From Pythium myriotylum (lineage: Eukaryota; Oomycota; Peronosporomycetes; Pythiales; Pythiaceae): 64,000 bases of DNA. The notes under the pieces are model-generated. The model was given only the letters and a program-made list of their open reading frames with translations, was not told the DNA's origin and did not search any database. The stretch is taken from contig JALJCQ010000017.1 in NCBI GenBank assembly GCA_023091665.1, positions 1,116,001-1,180,000 of the forward strand, in the 5' to 3' direction. The translations under genes were made by a program, and so were the position numbers. Shown here one piece after another: positions 1 through 7,093 of this stretch. Every line of letters starts with the position of its first letter. The first letter of the stretch is position 1.

Positions 1-543
1 GGGCTTGCAGATCTCCTGGGTTGGTGCGCGCCGCAGCGCGAGTAAAGTGACTTCTTTGTGCATCTGCTCATCCAGCTGGAAACGATTCTTCGGATAGCAA
101 GCGAAGCGATCCTTGCTAAGACCGTGGTTATGCTCCACATCGAACTTGGTGATATGCACGCGGTATTTCCATCTTGATGCACGCGCCTTTCTAGACATAC
201 GACAACATGCGAGTGCTCGTTCCAGGATATCACGGAGCGCACCAGGACATCAAGCACAATGGCTTACCGATGCTGGGCATTCCCGCGCTCGTGTGGTTGT
301 TTTCAGGCGCTTGCCCTTCCCTCTGGATTTGAATTACCCCGCGTGCATCCAAGCCCACGAATTGCTGTACCGCTCCACATCGGATTCGATCAGCACAACG
401 CTGCGGGACTTTCTCGGCTTCAAGACGCGGCCCTCGGCCTCGGCCTCGGCGATCTTCGCCTCGCGCTGCGCGTCTCACTGGGCTTTTTTCTGGAGCGTGT
501 CGGCGTTGTTGTCCGCGATGGACACGGAGCCTCGAATGCGCAT
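1..543 (-). pseudogene. FAR1/MULE-type transposase N-terminal region, decayed and cut by the window edge
   Basis: Reading the minus strand from position 543 in a single frame gives a FAR1-like DNA-binding region interrupted by three in-frame stops (475-477, 334-336, 250-252). Recognisable pieces in order are a Lys/Arg-rich leader, an SDVERYSNSWAWMHAG stretch, a KSRGKGKRLKTTTRA basic segment, and near the edge WKYRVHITKFDVEHNHGLSK followed by FACYPKNRFQLDEQM. The VEHNHxLSK...YPxNR pattern is typical of the zinc-binding N-terminal domain of FAR1 and MULE transposases, which are abundant in oomycete genomes. The catalytic part would lie left of the window. The stops show this copy is dead. It could be an exapted FAR1-like gene that later decayed, but a transposon remnant is simpler. 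Confidence 0.62.
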
Positions 544-1262
544 CACCTGCGGCGAGTACCGTGAGTGCACAGATGACCATGCGTGGTGCGGAGCCGCTCA
601 CCTGGTTGGTCGTCTCGAAGTAGTTTTGCAGGAGCTCGTCGCACTCGCGCCATACTCGGTATGCACCAGTAATATCCGAATGTGTTTCATTTTATACCCT
701 TCAGCCAAATATAATATGGCTGAAGGGTATAAAATGAAGACACAGAGGAGAGCATGATGAGGATCTGCGGCTTCGAGAGAAAGGCATTGAGTGACGCATG
801 CGAGTTTTCTGCTTCTTAATCGGAAGAGACCGAGCTCTCGAGGTTTTGGCTCCATATTCTGTTCTCAGAGGACTGAAGATTACGGGTACGAGGACTTGGA
901 TATCGACTGTGCGGACGACTAGTTCACGGGCACATTCTTTGGTCCGAATGACGCATTTATTGACGCGCCAGTTGCGAGTAACGCAATCAATTGTGTTTGT
1001 TCCATTGGATTCGACCGAAACGCCTCGTACCTGGCGAGATCGAGGCGAATCCTATCAGTTTGAAGATTTTATAAGCGAACTCTTCGCTGAAATTTATACT
1101 GACGCTTTCGAAACGAAGGGAGACCATGCAACAAGAGGGGCGCCAAAGATGAATCCTCGCTCTGGGCTGAGCAGGCAGCTCACAAAGATGAATATTTCAG
1201 ACGACTCCTCTGAATTTTCTTGACTCATACATACTTCAGTACGTACATGTATATGAAACGCA
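544..1262. other. Gene-poor stretch with a perfect hairpin and possible decayed coding remnants
   Basis: No intact gene is supported. Plus-strand reading around 870-1060 contains a short non-random-looking stretch (EDYGYEDLDIDCADD, a stop, then FFGPNDAFIDAPVASNAINC) that may be a decayed gene, but I could not assign it to a family. The hairpin at 686-738 is listed separately. Confidence 0.4.
686..738. repeat. Perfect 22-bp inverted repeat with 9-nt loop
   Basis: Arms at 686-707 and 717-738 are exact reverse complements around the loop AATATAATA. With one interruption the pairing continues outward into TGTG/CACA. The arms are AT-rich, contain TTTATACCC, and would fold into a strong hairpin in RNA or cruciform DNA. 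It may be a small foldback element, a transposon end or a small-RNA precursor. The sequence alone does not decide. Confidence 0.8.
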
Positions 1263-1910
1263 ATGGAGCCGAGGATATCATATCGCGCCCCGCCCTCTGT
1301 GGCTCCGCGCCGCCCACCTCAGGCAGCAGAGCATCTCCTCCTGTTTGCAGGCCGCTCTAGCTGCGATCCCTGCCTCGCTGGCAGCGGCGTCGTACTCGTG
1401 AGAGCTAACCGCTCCTCCGGAACGGCTACCCTACTTTGGAGCGCGGCACTCAACCACGCGACTAAGACGACATCACATCAAGCGGAATACAAAGGTCTAC
1501 TAACAGGGCTCCAAGCCGCTCGGACTCTCGGACTCACATCTCTCGAGGTCATCGGTACCAACGCGTGCTTACTCCGTCAGCTTCGCGACCACCGTCCGCC
1601 TCGTAATGGTATCCTCCACGGGCTATACCAACAAGCGCAGGCACTGGCTGGTCCTCTCGGGGCACGTCAATGGACATGGCACCCACGCGCCAACAACACG
1701 ATGGCTGACTCGCTGGTCAACCGCGCTTTGCAGACGCGCACCAGCCTACACGTCAACCACGTCACCCCTAGTGCAGGTCACGATGACCTGCCATACAAGC
1801 TTCTCAACGACCTGCGTCCGTGGTGGATCTCTCAGCCCCCCCCCCCCACGTTGAGCTTCAGTAAGTCGCTTGATCGAAGCCTCCCCAAGCTATTAGGATT
1901 CACTAGTTGA
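1263..1910 (+). mobile_element. LINE-type RNase H domain fragment, catalytically degenerate
   Basis: The 215-aa reading frame is an RNase HI domain of the kind at the 3' end of oomycete non-LTR retrotransposons. Matching blocks are the first strand LLLFAGRSSCDPCLAGSGVV, the helix TSHQAEYKGLLTGLQAA, the strand LEVIGTNACLLRQLRDHRPP, and the last block WTWHPRANNTMADSLVNRAL. The family needs four acidic residues. The first Asp (usually F-D-G) is Ala here and the third (usually G-D-N/S) is Thr, while the Glu in HQAEY and the Asp in MADSL remain. No reverse transcriptase is found upstream, so this is a 5'-truncated or decayed insertion. The start codon is unlikely to be a real one. Confidence 0.72.
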
Positions 1911-1953
1911 ACTCAATAGACTTCATTTGCATCATCATCATCATCATCATCAT
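1904..1953 (+). repeat. LINE 3' tail ending in (CAT)8
   Basis: Directly after the RNase H stop comes CTCAATAGACTTCA (1912-1925), then eight CAT units at 1930-1953. Related tails occur at 11174-11245 and, inverted, at 12848-12885. A simple-repeat 3' terminus is typical of non-LTR elements lacking a poly(A) tail. Confidence 0.6.
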
Positions 1954-2440
1954 ATCGCGCCCCGCCGAGAGGAACGACACAGCTCAGTCTCCAACAACGA
2001 CCTGTATCATCTAGCACAACATGCCATCCGAATGAGCCGCCGTGAGTCAGACGTTGGGACGATAGACCACAAAGGGAAGATCAATCGTTGACTGCGTGGT
2101 TCTGAGACTTCATAAACTCATGAGAGCTCTTGAATAATCACCTGATCAGAGAGATGCGGTGTTGTCAACACCACATCTCTCCGATCAGCTGATTACTCAA
2201 GTGCCTCAACACTGTTGAGGCGCAGGGCGTCGGGCGCCTAATCACGACGTGAACGCATGTGACAGAGCGAGGTAATCCCTGTCGACGAACCAATCAAGGG
2301 GGTCTGATCTGCGATGTGGCACTGTCCGACGATGTCCTGCTATTTTATGTTGCGCTTGTGTTGCTCAAATGCCCGCTCTATGCACAGTTTGACGTCGAAG
2401 AGCGTGACCTCAAAATCATGTGACTCACAGCCACGAAGAC
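1954..2440. other. Intergenic, no gene seen; contains a long palindrome
   Basis: No coding frame with family features. The foldback at 2130-2200 is listed separately, and a second small palindrome (CCTCAACA, one base, TGTTGAGG) follows at 2204-2220. Confidence 0.5.
2130..2200. repeat. Near-perfect 35-bp palindrome (foldback)
   Basis: Arms at 2130-2164 and 2166-2200 pair around a single central T with only a few mismatches. The centre is GGTGTTG-T-CAACACC. The near-absent spacer suggests a MITE-like foldback element or the remnant of a head-to-head duplication. Confidence 0.75.
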
Positions 2441-2453
2441 TCATTCCTCCTTC
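2441..2453 (+). promoter_or_regulatory. Oomycete initiator-like element of the HIG1 gene
   Basis: CTCATTCCTCCTTC resembles the oomycete initiator (TCATTYY) at a likely transcription start. It implies a 5' UTR of about 105 nt before the ATG at 2546. Assigned by motif and position only. Confidence 0.4.
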
Positions 2454-2545
2454 GGTCTGTCCGAAGCTGGGGAGACTCTCGTTTCCATCAAGTCACAATC
2501 CATTTCTCCCAGCAAGAAAGACCCCAACAATTCACGAATAGCACC

Positions 2546-3121
2546 ATGATCGCCGCCCCGGACTCGAAAGCCGCCCGTGATGTCATCTCGTCTCACGCCA
2601 TCGCCACAGGGCTCAAGGCGAGCGCTGTGGCCACGGTCGTCGCCGGTTCGTCCGTCGCGGCCGCCCACAAGTACTGGCCGACCTTCCGTGCACGACTTGG
2701 TGCCAGTGGCAAGACTGCGTTGGTCGTGTCCTCGACGATCGCGACTTTTGTCATCGTCACTGAGAAGCGACTCGTGGCGGGTACGCGAGACCCGGAAAAG
2801 TACCTCGCGTCTTTGGATCCAGCCTACGTCGAAGTCAAGCTCCACGAAAATGCAGGCCTGAAGACTTACCAACGACTAGCCAACTTCGTGTACGATCATC
2901 CCTACCGCTCGCTCGTTACTGTTGGCGTGCCACTTGTTGGTAGTATCTTTGCGTACCAGGCAACCAACCATTCGATCCAGCGCTCACAGCAGATCATGCA
3001 CACTCGTATCTACGGACAAGGAGCGATTGTTACCTTGCTACTTCTCTCAATGGGGTTCCACGATTACATGCGTTCTCGTGGAGGACCATTCGTTGCTGAC
3101 GAGGACCAGCCGGAGCACTAA
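2546..3121 (+). CDS. HIG1 domain protein, RCF2-like (respiratory supercomplex factor)
   Basis: The predicted protein has 191 aa. The start at 2546 (context GCACCATGA) is preferred to upstream in-frame ATGs because homology begins there and an initiator-like motif lies about 105 nt upstream. The C-terminal half holds QQIMHTRIYGQGAIVTLLLL, which fits the HIG1 signature Q-x3-H-x-R-x3-Q followed by a membrane helix. The N-terminal half (about residues 20-75) has two hydrophobic stretches around HKYWPTFRARLGASGKTALV, resembling the N-terminal module of yeast Rcf2. HIG1 proteins sit in the mitochondrial inner membrane and modulate cytochrome c oxidase and respiratory supercomplexes. The two-part layout and length argue for an Rcf2-like rather than a short HIGD1/Rcf1-like protein. 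It converges on the 3' end of the next gene, 150 bp away, with a T run at about 3204-3216 between them. Confidence 0.72.
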   Translation: MIAAPDSKAARDVISSHAIATGLKASAVATVVAGSSVAAAHKYWPTFRARLGASGKTALVVSSTIATFVIVTEKRLVAGTRDPEKYLASLDPAYVEVKLHENAGLKTYQRLANFVYDHPYRSLVTVGVPLVGSIFAYQATNHSIQRSQQIMHTRIYGQGAIVTLLLLSMGFHDYMRSRGGPFVADEDQPEH

Positions 3122-3271
3122 TCCAAGTTCAAGCAAAAGAAGCGTTTCGGGTTCGCGCAAATGACCCAATACCACAGGTTCAACTCAAGATAGCAACGAT
3201 TTCTTTTTTTTTTTTTCAACTCCTATGTTACATTTCTCTCCTCGCGAGCAGGTTCATTTTCTAGGTAGTGT

Positions 3272-5386
3272 TCATATCAAAAACATTGGGCACTCAACGT
3301 GAATGGTTCTTGGCGCAGCCATCGAGCTGAAGGCGAAAATATGGTTCGCAAGTTCAGGAGCAATTTTGCCCATACAGGAAGCTTGTCGACGATCTCTGGT
3401 GGCGTGGTGATGAACGCAACTGAGGAAAGCGAGTCGCGAACGAAGATTTAGTGGGACTCGTGCGACGTCGTGGACACCACGGACGAGGCCTCCAAGATAT
3501 GGCCCATAGTTATGGGCACTTAGCTTCTGTCTCCGTCTCGGAAACGGCATATTCTGTCTTGAGTATATGTGAGCCCAGCTGGCGTATTGGATGCACGGAT
3601 ACTGGGCAAGGACATGAAGAAACGCTGCTTCGTTGGCGATCAAGGTGTCGATCAATGGGGAGGCGAGACGAAACCACTTGAGGCCATTGAGTTGGGGAGA
3701 GGTGAGCATGCGGAGGCAACCGACATCAGAAGAATCGATTGCTAGCTGCAGCTCTAGCTCTTTTAGCTGTGGGAGGCGAGGCGCGTCGGATTCATGTAGA
3801 CTTCTAGACCAAAACGACCCATCGTGGGTGATGGCAAGACTTTCCAACCTGGGGCAAGCGTCGAGGAATGACTTTACAGATGCAGCAGAAAAAGAGGAGT
3901 TACCCGCGACATTCAAGTATGTCAACTTGCCACCAAGAAGCGTGAGGAGAGCGATGATAAGTTCATCAGTGCCTAGAGGCTCAGAGCTTTGGTACCCAGT
4001 GCCGTCGGTCCGTCGTTCGGAAGTTGTCAGGATACGGAGGCGTTGTAGTGAGCACAAGGTCAACTTCTGCGAGACACGTTCGACTATCGAATCTGAACTA
4101 ATCCAGCCGAGCCCTTGCCCAGGTACCACGACCAGTACGCGGTTCTCGGTAGAGTTGGCAGCATCTAGAAGGTCACATAATGTTACCCAACCACCCGAGT
4201 TGCAATCATCAATTGTGGTGTTTCCGGTTTCGTCGGATAGGCCGAATACAGTCGAGCTAGCACGCAGTCTCACGTATTCGTACCCTGTGCTGACTTTGGT
4301 CGTGAGCCCCATTACAAAGAGCAGATTGTTACCTCTGGCCATGAGCTCGAGCACTTCAAGGATCGAAGGACTGAGCTGGCTGGCCAGAACTTCGAGATCT
4401 GAAAACGATGGGCCCGACGAGAATGGACCAGAAGCAAACAGTGCGTACCCGAGCCATGCAGCATCCACGGTGTCAATGATAGGCTCTGGTCCATGCCATT
4501 CGCTCAAGAACAGTGTCTTCGTTGATGTTGCGAAAGGTAGCGCCGAGCACCACTCGGCGTAGTCTCCCGTCAGGCGCATCGTTTGGACACGGACATCACT
4601 CCCTTGAGTCGCGTCGCAACGGATCATTCTTCGCATCAGATTCCTCCTTTGCTTCGTCGCAAATCTTGATGATAAGCGCGGGATCTCAATTCGTGTTGTT
4701 GGATAATTCAACACTGCCGCCAGTGATTCGTCTCCTTGCTGATCCACTACTTCAAGACGCACGCTCCTGATCTCGAAAAATGACTCGCGCTTTCGACGTC
4801 CTTGGCTCCAATCCAAGATTGCGCGATAAGTGGCTGCTTGGGAACTGCTAACTGCGAGAGGAACTGGAAGCTTCCACTTGTTTGGAGTTATGAAGGGATG
4901 AAGCCTCGCCAACCAGCCTCTCGCACGCCAACTTGGACGTTTGGCGAGAAAGATTTGCAAAATTTTCTTTTCGTTTCGCCAGTTCGAGATGATCCGAACA
5001 CACGGGAGTGGAGAGACAACTGGCGCGAAGCGGTCTTGCGATTTCGAATCGAAAACGCGCGAGCGAAACAATCGATTTTTGTGACTCTGGAGGCTCGCGG
5101 CAACGCGCTGCCAGAACTCCGGGTTCTCGTCAAAGCCAAAGCCCTGACAACAACTTAGTGCAGCCCAGACAACGGCTGCGTTGCGTGCTGCCTTTACCAC
5201 ACGCTTCGAGGATTGCGCATATTCTGGCAAGTCATCGAAGTCGACGACTACCCACACGACGAACCCATAGCCGTCAACCCACTCCTTTTCAAACAGCACA
5301 CTGAGCCTGAGCTTCTTGTTCCACGCGGTCGCAGCGGCCCACGCGTCGTGCTCGCTAAGATGAGTCGCCGATGGCCTGTTCCCCAT
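3272..5386 (-). CDS. Predicted N-myristoylated LRR-like family protein, member 1
   Basis: The predicted protein has 704 aa. I start at 5386 (MGNRPSATHLSEHDAW) rather than at an ATG 45 codons upstream, because the paralogue at 7094-9292 starts with the matching MGNKPSATEL and MGxxxS is an N-myristoylation signal. Shared family blocks are an N-terminal W(A/S)ALxxCxGFG, then ENPEFWQRV near residue 90. A middle segment resembles irregular leucine-rich repeats (LKELELQLA, ACPRLESLAITHDGSFW). An SH3-like strand VVVPGQGLGWI and a C-terminal helix IAPELANHIFAFSSM reminiscent of an F-box core complete the set. I know of no biochemical function. A membrane-tethered recognition or scaffold protein is an inference. 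Confidence 0.7.
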   Translation of the reverse strand: MGNRPSATHLSEHDAWAAATAWNKKLRLSVLFEKEWVDGYGFVVWVVVDFDDLPEYAQSSKRVVKAARNAAVVWAALSCCQGFGFDENPEFWQRVAASLQSHKNRLFRSRVFDSKSQDRFAPVVSPLPCVRIISNWRNEKKILQIFLAKRPSWRARGWLARLHPFITPNKWKLPVPLAVSSSQAATYRAILDWSQGRRKRESFFEIRSVRLEVVDQQGDESLAAVLNYPTTRIEIPRLSSRFATKQRRNLMRRMIRCDATQGSDVRVQTMRLTGDYAEWCSALPFATSTKTLFLSEWHGPEPIIDTVDAAWLGYALFASGPFSSGPSFSDLEVLASQLSPSILEVLELMARGNNLLFVMGLTTKVSTGYEYVRLRASSTVFGLSDETGNTTIDDCNSGGWVTLCDLLDAANSTENRVLVVVPGQGLGWISSDSIVERVSQKLTLCSLQRLRILTTSERRTDGTGYQSSEPLGTDELIIALLTLLGGKLTYLNVAGNSSFSAASVKSFLDACPRLESLAITHDGSFWSRSLHESDAPRLPQLKELELQLAIDSSDVGCLRMLTSPQLNGLKWFRLASPLIDTLIANEAAFLHVLAQYPCIQYASWAHIYSRQNMPFPRRRQKLSAHNYGPYLGGLVRGVHDVARVPLNLRSRLAFLSCVHHHATRDRRQASCMGKIAPELANHIFAFSSMAAPRTIHVECPMFLI

Positions 5387-5399
5387 GAGGGAGCTTTCG

Positions 5400-5408
5400 A
5401 AGAATGAG
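5400..5408 (-). promoter_or_regulatory. Possible initiator of family member 1
   Basis: Minus-strand CTCATTCTTCGAAAG lies only about 15-20 nt upstream of the ATG at 5386. The second family member has the related TTCATTCTTCGAAG in the same place. Both support the chosen short start. Confidence 0.4.
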
Positions 5409-5627
5409 AAGCTGGTGGCTCTGCATGAGGGTTCCACCCTCCCCCTGTATCTCAACTCAGGAAGCCAAAGACACCTGGTGTGAGATATCGAACCTTGCCA
5501 ATCCAAGTGAGATATTCGCACTTGATCTTTGTATGGAAGACTTCAGTGTGAATCAAGTGAAAAGAATGTTTATGCAGCAATGTAAAGCCACTCTCTAGAG
5601 AGACCCACGTGGCTATGAAATGTAGGC

Positions 5628-6311
5628 TCAGACCAATGCCAGTGCGAAGTAGGCCGCGATGGCAGCACCAGCAAACTTCACGGTCTCGCTGTTGCTCGTC
5701 GGCGTCGGCGTCGGACTCGGTGAGCTCATCGAACTACTCGAAGCGCTACTGCTCGCGCCTGTCGGCTTCACCGCCAAAACCTTCATTGTCGTTCCAACAC
5801 ACGTCTTATGCTCAACCTCGCTGGCCCTGAAGCTCGTCTCCGTCGAGTTACTCGAACAATTGGCGCCGCTGTACGCCTTCCACACCACCGACAGATCACT
5901 CGCACCGAGCGTCACACGGTAGCTCATGTCCCCCTTACTGGACGGATAACAATCGCCACTCGCGACCACCGCCACGGCCTTCGTGAAATCACCCGCACAG
6001 TCCGTCCCCGACGCGTACGTCTCGACGATCACGTACGGTTTACCCTTGAGGTGTTTCTCCGTGTCGGCGAGATGGTCGTCAGCACAGGTCGGGAGGAAAG
6101 AGAAGGTGTCGGCGCCAGGTGTCGTGATGGCAGTGCAGTCTCCGGACTCGCACTTGTTTGCGGTGTCAGGCGTGTACTCTCTCAGTTGGATGGATCCTCC
6201 GCACTTGAGCTGGTCGAAGACGCAGATGGCGTTGTATTTGGATGCGTGCGTGCTGTAGGCGACGAGTGAGGCGGAGGCAGCGAGAGTCTGGAGCAATGCG
6301 GAGAGCTTCAT
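5628..6311 (-). CDS. Secreted Cys-rich protein with predicted GPI-anchor tail, copy A
   Basis: The predicted protein has 227 aa. The start MKLSALLQTLAAS at 6311 is chosen because a signal peptide begins there (cleavage near THA|SKY, residue 23) and an initiator lies about 70 nt upstream. The open frame extends 72 codons further upstream but looks like untranslated leader. The mature domain (about residues 24-175) has nine cysteines and ends NCSSNST...KTC, with possible N-glycosylation sites. A Ser/Pro/Thr-rich stretch (SSSSMSSPSPTPTPTSNS) and a hydrophobic C-terminus (FAGAAIAAYFALALV) follow, the pattern of GPI-anchored wall proteins. I do not recognise the domain. It is not an elicitin, since spacing and size differ. 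The first 158 residues match copies B and C and only the tail differs. Confidence 0.75.
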   Translation of the reverse strand: MKLSALLQTLAASASLVAYSTHASKYNAICVFDQLKCGGSIQLREYTPDTANKCESGDCTAITTPGADTFSFLPTCADDHLADTEKHLKGKPYVIVETYASGTDCAGDFTKAVAVVASGDCYPSSKGDMSYRVTLGASDLSVVWKAYSGANCSSNSTETSFRASEVEHKTCVGTTMKVLAVKPTGASSSASSSSMSSPSPTPTPTSNSETVKFAGAAIAAYFALALV

Positions 6312-6369
6312 AGTTGGCTTGGCTTGGCTGTGTTTGGCTGTGAGAAGTTTGTTTGTCGGTGGGAGGCGG

Positions 6370-6385
6370 CGAATCGCAGAATGAG
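6370..6385 (-). promoter_or_regulatory. Initiator plus flanking element of secreted gene A
   Basis: Minus-strand CTCATTCTGCGATTCG fits the oomycete initiator followed by the flanking promoter region, and is about 60-75 nt upstream of the start codon. The identical 16-mer precedes secreted gene C and the LPMO gene at 15625-16404. Confidence 0.55.
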
Positions 6386-6822
6386 ATGGTTGGACTGTGT
6401 TGTGGAGGTCGACAGTTCGTGATGGAACCCAGGACTTGCTCTTCGATCTCCCGTCAGAGCTGTTACAGACGAGATGGTGAGCACGAGGATTCGTTGCCCA
6501 ACATGGGTGCACTCTGGATGCCCTCAAGATGGGTGCAATCGGATACCTGCCAGTGGGCTTGCCAACTAACCAATCATTCTGCGACAGAGACCCTCCAAAT
6601 TTAGTACCGGTACCTCGACTCCATGTCTCGTGGGAGACCCCACATGGCCAATTGAATCAGCGCCAACTGAACAGTAGTCTTTTACGTGACCCACTCTCTT
6701 CAAGACCCGTTTGCGACGTGCTTCCAATCCTGTGTCTGTGTTCGTGTTGGCATTTGTTTGGGTACGATGCGATAATGACCCCCCAATCCCCGTGGTCTTC
6801 AGAACGACATGCAATGCATGTC

Positions 6823-6895
6823 GTAGAACAACAATTTATCAAACCAAGAGATGCATGTCACATGCATCTCTTGGTTTGAAAGATTGCTGTTCTAC
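6823..6895. repeat. 36-bp inverted repeat with 1-nt centre, left copy
   Basis: Arms at 6823-6858 and 6860-6895 pair with four mismatches around a single C. The outer ends are GTAGAACA/TGTTCTAC and the core is AAACCAAGAGATGCATGT. A smaller palindrome, GACATGCAATGCATGTC, sits just outside the left arm. The hairpin is repeated in the duplicated block at 12521-12593. No gene overlaps it. Confidence 0.8.
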
Positions 6896-7093
6896 ATTGT
6901 GTATACAAAACCGAAACCGTGGAAAGCAAAGTCAAATGTCATCCTACACGAGTGATTCCACGTGTATCGTCACTTCATAGAATTGATTACTAAATATCCA
7001 TCCATCCTCGCGTCTTCCACTGCACTTCTGAGTGGCTCTCTCTGCTTTCGATGCCAGACCTTTCTTCAACGCACAGAGAGTTCGCGCTTGCTT

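Larger units (their letters stand above)
5738..7031. repeat. Segmental duplication, left copy
   Basis: This block of about 1.3 kb is almost identical to 11436-12731 (offset 5698, then 5700 after a 2-nt indel near 6903). It covers most of secreted gene A, its promoter and an upstream hairpin. Sequence diverges sharply after CTGCACTTCTGA at the right end. Confidence 0.85.

Noticed and set aside
113..757. Plus-strand frame of 214 codons
   Set aside because: It is antisense to the FAR1-type remnant and has no family features.
798..1223. Plus-strand frame of 141 codons
   Set aside because: No domain or start context, and fragments in another frame look equally protein-like.
5628..6311. Elicitin assignment for the secreted Cys-rich proteins
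   Set aside because: The domain is about 150 residues with nine or ten cysteines, not the roughly 98-residue six-cysteine elicitin fold.
6312..6527. 72-codon N-terminal extension of secreted gene A (also 12010-12225 for gene C)
   Set aside because: It would bury the signal peptide, it spans the initiator, and copy B lacks it.
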